This document shows, one piece after another, positions 34,654 through 42,646 of a stretch of DNA of 64,000 nucleotides. The notes beneath the pieces are model-generated. The model was not told where the DNA came from, did not search any database, and worked only from the letters and a program-made list of their open reading frames with translations. Within the stretch, counting starts at the first letter, position 1. The number at the start of each line of letters is the position of its first letter. The position numbers were made by a program, and so were the translations under genes. Source of the DNA: Bacteroidaceae bacterium (GTDB lineage: Bacteria; Bacteroidota; Bacteroidia; Bacteroidales; Bacteroidaceae); the NCBI GenBank assembly GCA_017534535.1, contig JAFXVZ010000044.1:62001-126000 (forward strand), given 5' to 3'.

Positions 34654-34689
34654 ATTGCAAAGATAGTTTATTTTCATTATGTTTGCAAA
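34654..34689. promoter_or_regulatory. Interleaved divergent promoters, copy B (GH3)
   Basis: Second copy of the promoter pair: TATGTTTG (34678-34685) with ATTG 20 bases upstream drives the intact GH3 gene; minus-strand TATCTTTG (34658-34665) with TTTG at 34686-34689 now drives only the hydrolase remnant. Confidence 0.72.
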
Positions 34690-34710
34690 ACAATAAAATA
34701 ATTTGACGGA

Positions 34711-36744
34711 ATGAACTTTCAAGAGGCAGTTAAGGAGTACCAGGCCAACCCTACCAAAGAGAATCTGGCCAAGCAGACAACCGCATTGACGGGCGAGATG
34801 ACGCTCGACGAGAAAATCTACATGATTGCAGGTCATGGCGTGTGGCCTACCATCAAGGATTACATTAAGACGCAGAGGTATTACAATGTGCATGCTTTGC
34901 CTGCTGGCGGATGCAAGCGTTTGGGTGTGCCTCCCGTATTGTTTACCGACGGTCCGCGAGGCGTGGTGATGGGCAAATCGACTTGCTTCCCTGTTTCCAT
35001 GCTGAGGGCTTCGGCTTTTGACACAGATTTGGAATACCGCATCGGTAAAGCGATTGCGGCGGAGGCTATTGCCCAGGGTGCCAACTTCTTCGGTGGCGTG
35101 TGTATCAACCTGGTGCGTAACCCACGCTGGGGAAGGACGCAGGAGAGCTATGGCGAAGACCCGCATGTGCTGGGTGAGTTCGGCGTGGCTCTGACCAAGA
35201 GTGTGCAGGAGGAGGGTATGATTGCCTGCCCGAAGCATTATGCGCTCAATAGCATCGAGGACTTGCGTTTCTATGTGAATGTGGAATGTGACAACCGTAC
35301 GCTGCATGAGGTGTATCTGCCTCATTTCAAGAAGTGTGTCGAGGCAGGAGCCTTGTCGGTGATGGGCGCCTACAATCGCTACGATGAGTTCCATTGCTGT
35401 GGCAATAAGAAGTTGCTGGCAGATATCTTGCGTGACGAATGGGGCTTCGATGGCTTTGTGATGAGTGATTTCGTGTGGGGAGTGAGGGATACAGAGCAAA
35501 GCCTGCGGGCAGGATTGGATATCGAGATGATGGTCACCTTGAAATACACCAAGCGCAAGATTAAAAAACTGCTGAAGAACGGAAAGGTACATCAAGGGCA
35601 CATAGACCGTGCCGTGAAGAATATATTGGGCGTGTTGATCAGGCTGTTACCGAAGATGCAGCCGAGAAGCATGCAGGTGGTGGGTTGTCCAGAACATAAG
35701 GCATTGGCGTTGGAAGCAGCCGAAAAGGGAATGGTGTTGCTGAAGAACGACGGATTGTTGCCTTTGGCAAAAGACACTGCTGTGATGGTAACTGGTCCGT
35801 ATGCTGATGTGGAGAACGTGGGCGATCATGGGTCGAGTAGGGTATATGACCCACATGTGGTTACTCCTTTCGGTGGTATCAAGCGCGTGTTCAGTCAGGC
35901 ATCGCTCACTGACGGCGAGGTGGCTGTGGTATGCGTGGGCAGCAACAGCAAGAAGGAGGGTGAGTATTTCCTCAGTACCAAATACAGTCTTGAGCAGAAA
36001 CCCAAGGATGCCGGAGGCGACAGGGCGAGCCTGCGTCTGGAACCTGATGAGGTGGACCTCATTAAGCGCCTGAAGGCTGAAGGGAAGAAAGTGGTGGTGG
36101 TACTCTATTCAGGATGCGCTATTATCACGGAAGACTGGAAGCAATATGCCGATGCCATCATCATGAACTATTATTCAGGATGCGAAGGAGGAACAGCCCT
36201 TGCCAACTTGCTTTGTGGCAACAGGAATTTCTCTGGTCATTTGCCCTTTACGGTGGCTCTGCGTGAGGAAGACTATCCGCCTATCATCGGTATCGGACAG
36301 AAACCCTACGAGATTACCTATGGCTATTATCACGGCTACACCCTGTTTGACAAAGAGGAGAAAGAGGTGGAATATCCATTTGGCTTTGGTTTGAGCTATA
36401 CTGATTTCGCTATCTCAAATGTGGAGGTGGAATCAGTTGCAACAGATGTGAAAGTAAAAGCAATGATAAAGAATACCGGCAAGGTGGACGGAGCCGACGT
36501 GGTGCAGGTTTATGTGGGCAGTAAGGGAGCTAAAGACGGTGCTGACCGACCTGTCAAACTGCTCAAGGGATTCCAGCGTGTGGAACTGCAGGCTGGCGAG
36601 AGCAAGACGGTGGAAATCAGCATCCCGAAGGACGACCTCCGCTTCTGGACACCTGGTGGCTGGATACTCGATGATGCCTATACCGTATATGTGGGCGACG
36701 ACAGCAAGAAGGCTATGTCGTGCAAGGTGGATGTGACGATGTAA
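34711..36744 (+). CDS. Glycoside hydrolase family 3 beta-glycosidase
   Basis: Retaining beta-glycosidase (beta-glucosidase or xylosidase type). The 677-residue protein has the GH3 barrel with GPRGVVMG, RNPRWGRTQESYGEDP, CPKHYALNS and the nucleophile aspartate 253 in VMSDFVWG; then the alpha/beta sandwich (GMVLLKNDGLLPL), and a C-terminal fibronectin-III-like domain (VKLLKGFQRVELQAGES). No signal peptide is seen, so it may be cytoplasmic and act on imported oligosaccharides. A broken second copy lies just upstream. The secreted hydrolase gene follows after 18 bp and is probably in the same operon. Confidence 0.92.
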   Translation: MNFQEAVKEYQANPTKENLAKQTTALTGEMTLDEKIYMIAGHGVWPTIKDYIKTQRYYNVHALPAGGCKRLGVPPVLFTDGPRGVVMGKSTCFPVSMLRASAFDTDLEYRIGKAIAAEAIAQGANFFGGVCINLVRNPRWGRTQESYGEDPHVLGEFGVALTKSVQEEGMIACPKHYALNSIEDLRFYVNVECDNRTLHEVYLPHFKKCVEAGALSVMGAYNRYDEFHCCGNKKLLADILRDEWGFDGFVMSDFVWGVRDTEQSLRAGLDIEMMVTLKYTKRKIKKLLKNGKVHQGHIDRAVKNILGVLIRLLPKMQPRSMQVVGCPEHKALALEAAEKGMVLLKNDGLLPLAKDTAVMVTGPYADVENVGDHGSSRVYDPHVVTPFGGIKRVFSQASLTDGEVAVVCVGSNSKKEGEYFLSTKYSLEQKPKDAGGDRASLRLEPDEVDLIKRLKAEGKKVVVVLYSGCAIITEDWKQYADAIIMNYYSGCEGGTALANLLCGNRNFSGHLPFTVALREEDYPPIIGIGQKPYEITYGYYHGYTLFDKEEKEVEYPFGFGLSYTDFAISNVEVESVATDVKVKAMIKNTGKVDGADVVQVYVGSKGAKDGADRPVKLLKGFQRVELQAGESKTVEISIPKDDLRFWTPGGWILDDAYTVYVGDDSKKAMSCKVDVTM

Positions 36745-36762
36745 ATATAAGAGTGTAGAAAT

Positions 36763-38877
36763 ATGAAGACAATCAGACTTGTGATGTTGCTGATGACAGC
36801 GCTGCTGGTGGGTACGGCGAGTGCTGCAGGTGTGAAGAACCTCAAGGGTAAGAAACTGGATTTCGTATGTGCTGACGCACAGTTCAAGAACCCGTTTATC
36901 GATGTGGACAAGACAATGACCGAGCCGGTGAAGTGTCGCTATATTCACGGTGGCTTCGACGACGGTACGCGTTTCTCGTTCTACTTCCCACTGAACAAGG
37001 AGGACTTTACGGGACGCTTCTTCCAGTATATAACCCCGATGCCTGACAGCGAGACTTCTGCGCAGCACTACTATGCGGCAAGTCCCATTGGCTTCAGTAT
37101 CTCGCACGGCGCTTATTTCATTGAGACCAACGAGGGTGGGGCGATGGATGTGAACGACCCCTCTACCCGCAGGGAGGCTACGATAGGTGCCTATCGTGCC
37201 AACGCTGCCTGTGCCGAACTGTCACGCTATATCGCCAAACTGCTGTACGACTGTGACCGTCCTTACGGCTATTGCTTCGGAGGCAGTGGGGGTGCCTATC
37301 GCACTACGGGCAGCATGGAGGCTACCGAGGGTGTGTGGGACGGAGTTGTGCCTTTCGTGCTGGGCTCTTCGCAGGCTATCCCCAACGTGTTTGGCGTGCG
37401 CATGAATGCCTTGCGTGTGTTGCGTGACAAGATGGAGGATATTGTGGATGCGATGCGCCCGGGTGGCAGCGGTGACCCATACGCCACGCTGAATGCCGAG
37501 CAGCGTCAGGTACTGAAGGAGGCCACCAGCATGGGATTTCCCATCAAGTCGTGGTATGGTTGGAAATATATGGATGCACACGGATTTACGGTGCTCTACA
37601 GAAGCATAGTAGGAATGGATACGAAGTATTTCCGTGAGGACTTCTGGAACAAGCCGGGTTACTTGGGCTATGACAATCCACCCTCATTGCAGCGTGATCA
37701 TGTGCAGACCAAGGCGGTGGTGAAGCGAGCCATCGGGCAGTTGGAGGCCGAACAGCTGGGTATCGTGGCGCCTATGTCGGAAACCGACCGAGGCAGTGCC
37801 GACCGTGCGTGGGCAAGTCTGGGTACCGAGGTGAAGGAAAAGCCTGTGGCATTTGAGATAGACAAAGAGGTAGAGATGCACACCTTGGGTGGCGAACTGA
37901 TGCTGCTCTCGGGCGAGGGCAAGGGCGACCAGCTGCAGATTGTCAGTACGAAAGGGAAGTATGTGATACTGGCTTCCATCAATAATCCGCAACTGCCGGC
38001 GAAGGTGCGCGAGGGCGACCAGGTGCAGGTGGACAACAGCGACTGGCTGGCTTCGGAGACTTATTACCGTCACCAGATGCCTACCAAGGACTATTATGCG
38101 TGGAATCAGTTCCGCAGTTTCAACGATCTGCCCATCTATCCGCAGCGTCCGATGCTGCTGGGCCCGATTATCACCCAATCGGCTTCGGGCATATTGCCAA
38201 CGGGCAAGATTCACGGCAAGATGATTCTTTGCTGCTCTGTGTGGGACAGGGAGGCTTATCCCTGGCAGGGCGACTGGTATAGAACTAAGGTGGCAGAATA
38301 CTTGGGCAATGCTACAGATGACAACTTCCGTCTGTGGTACACCGACCGCAGTACGCATGGTGGCGAGGATGATCCTACCGAGGTGGTGGATTATACGACT
38401 GTGCTATATCAGGCCTTGCTGGATGTGAGTGACTGGGTGGAACGTGGCGTTGCTCCTTCGAAGACCTCCGACTACAGGATAGAAGATGCGCAGGTATTGC
38501 TCACAGCCGACGGTGTGCAGCGTGGCGGTATACAACCTGTGCCAACGGTGACCGTTGGCGGCAAAGAGCGTGCTGACGTGAAGCCAGGCGAGCAGGTGAC
38601 GATGCATGTATCTATCGATGTGCCCAAAGGAACGGGCAAGGTGGTGAGTGCTGCCTGGTGTATGGATGGCTCTGGTGAGTTTACACAACCTGTAGATTTG
38701 TCGAAGGCGCAGTATAGTGCCAACGGCGAACATGTGGAGTTTGACACCTCCGTGAGCTACAACCAACCTGGTACCTATTTCCCAACGGTGAAGGTATTCT
38801 CGGAACGCAAGGGTGACGCACAGACGCCATATACTTGCATTCCGAATTTGGGTAAAGTCAGAATAGTGGTAAAATAG
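36763..38877 (+). CDS. Large secreted alpha/beta-hydrolase-like protein of unknown substrate
   Basis: A 704-residue protein with signal peptide MKTIRLVMLLMTALLVGTASA. A nucleophile elbow of the GxSxG type, YCFGGSGGAYR, is near residue 173 and is followed by an alpha-helical region; a late IHGKMILCCSVWDREAYPWQGDWY segment and STHGG near residue 530 could carry the remaining triad members. A C-terminal beta-sandwich-like region (PGEQVTMHVSIDVPKGTGKVV) may be a binding or linker domain. It recalls tannase/feruloyl-esterase-type hydrolases but I cannot assign a family with confidence. It lies 18 bp after the GH3 gene, which suggests an ester or glycoside of plant origin as target. Confidence 0.6.
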   Translation: MKTIRLVMLLMTALLVGTASAAGVKNLKGKKLDFVCADAQFKNPFIDVDKTMTEPVKCRYIHGGFDDGTRFSFYFPLNKEDFTGRFFQYITPMPDSETSAQHYYAASPIGFSISHGAYFIETNEGGAMDVNDPSTRREATIGAYRANAACAELSRYIAKLLYDCDRPYGYCFGGSGGAYRTTGSMEATEGVWDGVVPFVLGSSQAIPNVFGVRMNALRVLRDKMEDIVDAMRPGGSGDPYATLNAEQRQVLKEATSMGFPIKSWYGWKYMDAHGFTVLYRSIVGMDTKYFREDFWNKPGYLGYDNPPSLQRDHVQTKAVVKRAIGQLEAEQLGIVAPMSETDRGSADRAWASLGTEVKEKPVAFEIDKEVEMHTLGGELMLLSGEGKGDQLQIVSTKGKYVILASINNPQLPAKVREGDQVQVDNSDWLASETYYRHQMPTKDYYAWNQFRSFNDLPIYPQRPMLLGPIITQSASGILPTGKIHGKMILCCSVWDREAYPWQGDWYRTKVAEYLGNATDDNFRLWYTDRSTHGGEDDPTEVVDYTTVLYQALLDVSDWVERGVAPSKTSDYRIEDAQVLLTADGVQRGGIQPVPTVTVGGKERADVKPGEQVTMHVSIDVPKGTGKVVSAAWCMDGSGEFTQPVDLSKAQYSANGEHVEFDTSVSYNQPGTYFPTVKVFSERKGDAQTPYTCIPNLGKVRIVVK

Positions 38878-38898
38878 TTCAACGGTGATTATATAATA

Positions 38899-38932
38899 AA
38901 AACGCTCCTCACTAGAACGAGGGGCGTTTTTT
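38899..38932. terminator. Bidirectional terminator
   Basis: AACGCTCCTC and GAGGGGCGTT pair (one G-T) around an 8-base loop, with a T6 run on the plus strand and T5 on the minus strand. It sits between the convergent hydrolase and AspT-type genes. Confidence 0.8.
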
Positions 38933-38940
38933 ATAATAAC

Positions 38941-39046
38941 ACTTGGCCAACGATGATTCTTTGAACGGAGCAATACCCCGCCAGCGGCGGGGTGTTGTTT
39001 TATCCTACATCATGGCCAGTAATATTACTTGGCCAACGATGATTCT
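38941..39046. repeat. 20-bp direct repeat flanking a hairpin
   Basis: ACTTGGCCAACGATGATTCT occurs at 38941-38960 and 39027-39046. The second copy is the coding end of the AspT-type gene (RIIVGQV), the first lies after its stop. Confidence 0.85.
38971..38997. terminator. GC-rich hairpin
   Basis: CAATACCCCGCC pairs with GGCGGGGTGTTG around AGC, followed by TTTTAT on the plus strand. It lies just after the stop of the minus-strand AspT-type gene and could end transcripts from both sides. Confidence 0.7.
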
Positions 39047-40666
39047 CAAGAACATACTCAAAGGATAAACCGTTGAGTAGCCCACAGAAGGAGCATCGGT
39101 GTCGGTCTGCTGGTTGGCATAAGCCAAAGCTGCAGGCTGGGTGTAGCTACCACTGATGAGACCCATCAGCGTGAGGTAGTTCAGCTTGTATTTCCAACGG
39201 GCAAAGATGCCCACGATGAGCAACGGGATGATGGTGATAAGGAAACCGTAAAGTACATACATCATACCTCCGCCATCGACCACCGTCTTGACAAAACTCT
39301 CGCCTGCCTCGATGCCCACGCTGGCGAGGAAGAGCACAATACCCAACTCTCGCACCATCAGGTTGGCGCTCATGGTGGTATAGGTAACCAATTTGAACTT
39401 ATATCCAAAGCGACCAATCAGAATGGCCACCACCAAAGGTCCGCCAGCCAAACCTAACTTCACTGGGGTAGGGATGCCTGGGAACATGATGGGAATGCTG
39501 CCAATCAAGATACCCATGAAAATACCCACAAAGATGGTGATGATGTTAGGTGCATCAAGTTTCTTCATCTCATTGCCCAGCACGCGAGCCACACGCTCAA
39601 CCGCATCTTGAGGACCTACCGCCATTACTCGGTCACCCACTTGCAGCTTAAGGTTAGGAGCAGCAAACAGATCCATACCGGAACGGTTGACACGCGTCAC
39701 ATTCACCCCGTGCATGCTGCGGAAATGCAAATCGCCTAACTTCTTACCGTTGATTTCAGACTTAGTGACGAGGATGCGGCGAGACACCAGGGGGAAATGC
39801 TTGTCTTCCCACTTCACACCCTCTACCTCACGACCAATGAAGGCGGTGATGCCGGCAGCATCGTCCTCTGCACAGACAATACGCAGCTGGTCGCCTATAT
39901 TGAAGATGGTATCTTGGTTAGGACTGTCGAGAACACCATTGTGCTTGATGCGAGACACCACGAAGTTGCGGCCCGAAAGACTCTTGACTTCCAATAACTG
40001 CTTGCCGTCGATGGCTTCGTTGCGCACCTCCAGATAGAGCGTGTGCGGCTGTTTGCTGGTATCTTCTAATCCTTCAAGGTCTTTCTCCTCATCTTTGGTA
40101 TGTATCTTGAACAACTGCTTGATGAGCAAGATGGCACCGATGATGCCGATAACACCCAAAGGATAGGCGCAGGCATACCCCAAAGCAATAGGGTCGCCTG
40201 TATAGCCCAACTGGTTCAAGGCTTCCTGTGCGGCACCCAAACCAGGGGTGTTGGTAACGGCACCGTAGAGCACACCAATCATCATAGGCAGTTCGACGGA
40301 ACCATCCATATAGAAAATGGCTAAGGTAACAATGATGTCTAACGCTATGATGGCAGTAGCCAGCAGGTTGAGTCGGATACCTCCTTGCTGGAAGGTGGTG
40401 AAGAATGACGGACCTACCTGCAGACCTATGCAGAATACGAAGAGTATCAATCCAAAATCGCGAATGAAATGCAGGATGTCTGTGTTGCCCGTAAAGCCGA
40501 AATGGCCCATGAGGATACCCATGAACAGCACGAAGGTGACACCCAATGATACGCCATAAACTTTCTGCTTACCCAAAAAGACGCCAGCCGCTATGACAAA
40601 TGAATAGAGCAGCACGATGTGTGCCACTGATGAAGTATCCCATAATAAACTCTGAATCCAATCCAT
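39005..40666 (-). CDS. AspT/YidE-family transporter with two RCK_C domains
   Basis: Inner-membrane transporter of the aspartate:alanine exchanger family. The 553-residue protein has two halves of membrane helices (each holding an AspT/YidE duplication domain; for example [17 protein letters not shown] and [20 protein letters not shown]) separated by a cytoplasmic part with two TrkA-C/RCK_C domains (about residues 205-370). Known members exchange dicarboxylic amino acids or act in hydroxy-acid export; this one's substrate is open. Its 100-base leader holds a 20-codon ORF over a hairpin with a T6 tract, suggesting attenuation. Confidence 0.88.
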   Translation of the reverse strand: MDWIQSLLWDTSSVAHIVLLYSFVIAAGVFLGKQKVYGVSLGVTFVLFMGILMGHFGFTGNTDILHFIRDFGLILFVFCIGLQVGPSFFTTFQQGGIRLNLLATAIIALDIIVTLAIFYMDGSVELPMMIGVLYGAVTNTPGLGAAQEALNQLGYTGDPIALGYACAYPLGVIGIIGAILLIKQLFKIHTKDEEKDLEGLEDTSKQPHTLYLEVRNEAIDGKQLLEVKSLSGRNFVVSRIKHNGVLDSPNQDTIFNIGDQLRIVCAEDDAAGITAFIGREVEGVKWEDKHFPLVSRRILVTKSEINGKKLGDLHFRSMHGVNVTRVNRSGMDLFAAPNLKLQVGDRVMAVGPQDAVERVARVLGNEMKKLDAPNIITIFVGIFMGILIGSIPIMFPGIPTPVKLGLAGGPLVVAILIGRFGYKFKLVTYTTMSANLMVRELGIVLFLASVGIEAGESFVKTVVDGGGMMYVLYGFLITIIPLLIVGIFARWKYKLNYLTLMGLISGSYTQPAALAYANQQTDTDAPSVGYSTVYPLSMFLRIIVGQVILLAMM

Positions 40667-40679
40667 AACAAATTGAAAT

Positions 40680-40742
40680 TTAATAATTAAAAAAGATGGC
40701 TACCTTCCCAGGCTGCCATCTCTCAACAATTAATTCATTCAT
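40680..40742 (-). CDS. 20-residue leader peptide of the AspT-type gene
   Basis: An ATG 25 bases after the predicted transcription start opens a 20-codon frame ([20 protein letters not shown]) that runs through the terminator-like hairpin and stops 13 bases before the transporter start. No Trp/His/Arg run is present; W, Q, P, G and F are the notable residues. Whether it is translated is unproven, but its exact overlap with the hairpin fits a leader that controls termination. Confidence 0.45.
   Translation of the reverse strand: MNELIVERWQPGKVAIFFNY
40689..40720 (-). promoter_or_regulatory. Terminator-like hairpin in the 5' leader (attenuator candidate)
   Basis: On the minus strand, GATGGC (40715-40720) and GCCATC (40695-40700) pair around a loop containing GCCTGGGAAGGT, followed at once by TTTTTT (40689-40694). 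It lies inside the 5' untranslated region of the AspT-type gene. Confidence 0.6.
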
Positions 40743-40773
40743 AACAATGCCCAACTATGAAATTGGAACAGTG

Positions 40774-40804
40774 CAAAGATAAATACTTTTTTATTATCTG
40801 CAAA
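40774..40804 (-). promoter_or_regulatory. Promoter of the AspT-type transporter
   Basis: On the minus strand TTTG (40801-40804), 19 bases, TATCTTTG (40774-40781). Transcription would start near 40767, leaving a leader of about 100 bases. Confidence 0.7.
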
Positions 40805-40852
40805 ATATTTCATTGTTTTTTTTATTTTTTTCTTGATATCACTATCTTTGTA

Positions 40853-40860
40853 TCATTAAT
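40853..40860 (+). promoter_or_regulatory. -7 element of the GH20 gene
   Basis: TATCTTTG, 27 bases before the start codon. Confidence 0.65.
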
Positions 40861-40887
40861 GTACCTTAAATCTAACAGAACACAGAT

Positions 40888-42534
40888 ATGAAGAAGTTGT
40901 TATTTTCTCTATGCATGTTTTTCATGCTTTCTATTAGTGCCATTGAGGCTCAGGTGGCCAATTACGATGTTGTCCCTTTGCCTAAATCGGTCAATCAATC
41001 TTCAGCTGCAAGCTTTGTGTTGAGTGAGTCGTCATCCATAATTTATCCTGAAGGCAATGCCGATATGCAGCGTAATGCTCAGTTTTTGAGCGATTATGTG
41101 AACGAAATGACAAAGCTGCGACTTGGCAAACGCTCGATGGGGGGTAAGGAAAATGCTGCAAAAGTAGGACAAGGAAACATCTTACTTGCACTGGATGCCA
41201 AGATAAAGAATGACGAAGGCTATACAATCAATGTAACAGACAAAGGGGTGATAATCAGAGGTAAGACACCTGCAGGTGTATTCTTGGGCATACAAACCTT
41301 TAGAAAAGCATTACCGGTAGTTAAGGTAAAACCACAAGTCGTGACACTGCCGGCTGTTAATATTGTGGATGAACCACGATTTGGCTATCGTGGTATGCAC
41401 CTGGATTGTGCCCGCCACTTCTTCACAGTGGATTTTGTAAAAGAATACATTGACCTCATTGCGCTGCACGGGATGAACCGTTTCCACTGGCACCTTACGG
41501 AGGATCAAGGGTGGCGCATAGAAATTAATAAATATCCTCGTTTGACAGAAGTGGGTGCTTGGCGTTCTGGTACCACTATTGGACGCAATTCTGGTGTTGA
41601 CGACGGAATTCCATACGGGGGCTTCTATACACAAGATGAATGTCATGAAATTGTGAAGTATGCCGCTGAGCGTTACATCACTGTGATACCAGAAATAGAT
41701 ATGCCGGGTCATATGCTGGCAGCATTGGCAGCTTATCCCGAGTTGGGTTGCACTGGTGGTCCGTATGAGGTGGAACACACTTGGGGTATTTTTGCAGATG
41801 TGCTCTGTCCTGGTAAAGAAGAAACCTTCAAGTTTATCGAAGGTGTGCTTGACGAGGTGGTCTCTATCTTCCCTTCGGAATATATACATATAGGCGGTGA
41901 TGAATGCCCACGTGATCGTTGGGCTGAATGTCCATTGTGCCAGCAACGCATTGTACAAGAAAGTCTGAAGCCGGAGGGTAAGCAGACGAAGGAGGATTTA
42001 TTGCAGGGCTATTTTGCAAGAAGAGTGGAGAAATACCTGCATGCGAAAGGCAAGAAGCTGATTGGATGGGACGAAATCCTCTCTTGTAATGTGGATCGTA
42101 CTTCTACTATCATGTCTTGGCGTGGTGCTGCACCAGGAGCAGAAGCTGCTAAGTTGGGTCACGATGTGATTATGACTCCAACCAACCCTATGTATTTTGA
42201 TTACTATCAGACTGAGAACACTCGCCATGAACCTTTGGCAATTGGTGGTTTGGAGACCGTGAAGGATGTGTATGCTTTTGAACCGATAGCTGCCGATCTA
42301 ACGGCAGAGGATGCACATCATATTTTGGGGGTGCAGGCTAACCTTTGGACAGAGTATGTAGCAGTGCCGCATCATGTTGAATATCAAGTATTGCCTCGTA
42401 TGGCTGCTTTGGCTGAGGTACAGTGGCTGAAGCCTGACCAAAAGGATTATGATGCCTTTATCGTGCGCCTGAAAAGACTAAAGGAGATATATGACTTGCA
42501 TCAATGGACGGTGGCTCAACATGTATTTAGATAA
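40888..42534 (+). CDS. Secreted beta-N-acetylhexosaminidase (GH20)
   Basis: Exo-hydrolase that removes terminal beta-GlcNAc or GalNAc from glycans by substrate-assisted catalysis. The 548-residue protein has a signal peptide ending AIEAQ, the GH20b domain (about 25-155), and the GH20 barrel starting FGYRGMHLDCARHFF. The catalytic pair is Asp338-Glu339 in HIGGDECP; the substrate-binding tryptophans are in VQANLWTEYV. Export to periplasm or surface is expected. It is a single-gene unit with its own promoter. NagA at 46.8 kb could act on the GlcNAc 6-phosphate made from its products. Confidence 0.94.
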   Translation: MKKLLFSLCMFFMLSISAIEAQVANYDVVPLPKSVNQSSAASFVLSESSSIIYPEGNADMQRNAQFLSDYVNEMTKLRLGKRSMGGKENAAKVGQGNILLALDAKIKNDEGYTINVTDKGVIIRGKTPAGVFLGIQTFRKALPVVKVKPQVVTLPAVNIVDEPRFGYRGMHLDCARHFFTVDFVKEYIDLIALHGMNRFHWHLTEDQGWRIEINKYPRLTEVGAWRSGTTIGRNSGVDDGIPYGGFYTQDECHEIVKYAAERYITVIPEIDMPGHMLAALAAYPELGCTGGPYEVEHTWGIFADVLCPGKEETFKFIEGVLDEVVSIFPSEYIHIGGDECPRDRWAECPLCQQRIVQESLKPEGKQTKEDLLQGYFARRVEKYLHAKGKKLIGWDEILSCNVDRTSTIMSWRGAAPGAEAAKLGHDVIMTPTNPMYFDYYQTENTRHEPLAIGGLETVKDVYAFEPIAADLTAEDAHHILGVQANLWTEYVAVPHHVEYQVLPRMAALAEVQWLKPDQKDYDAFIVRLKRLKEIYDLHQWTVAQHVFR

Positions 42535-42586
42535 AAAGTTTTAAATCTTTAACTATTCATATACCTTTTATATTTACAAAATTTCG

Positions 42587-42594
42587 TAACTTTG
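42587..42594 (+). promoter_or_regulatory. -7 element of the mutA-mutB operon
   Basis: TAACTTTG, 52 bases before the mutA start. Confidence 0.62.
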
Positions 42595-42646
42595 CATCGC
42601 TTTTAAATAGGGCAACTAATTTTTAATCTAAATAACTGATATTACA

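Noticed and set aside
34513-35601. 362-codon open frame on the minus strand
   Set aside because: It is antisense to the GH3 gene over most of its length. Only its end is meaningful, as the hydrolase signal-peptide remnant listed separately.
42541-42646. Cobalamin riboswitch before mutA or nrdJ
   Set aside because: The leaders are too short (about 45 and 26 bases) and no B12-box sequence is seen.
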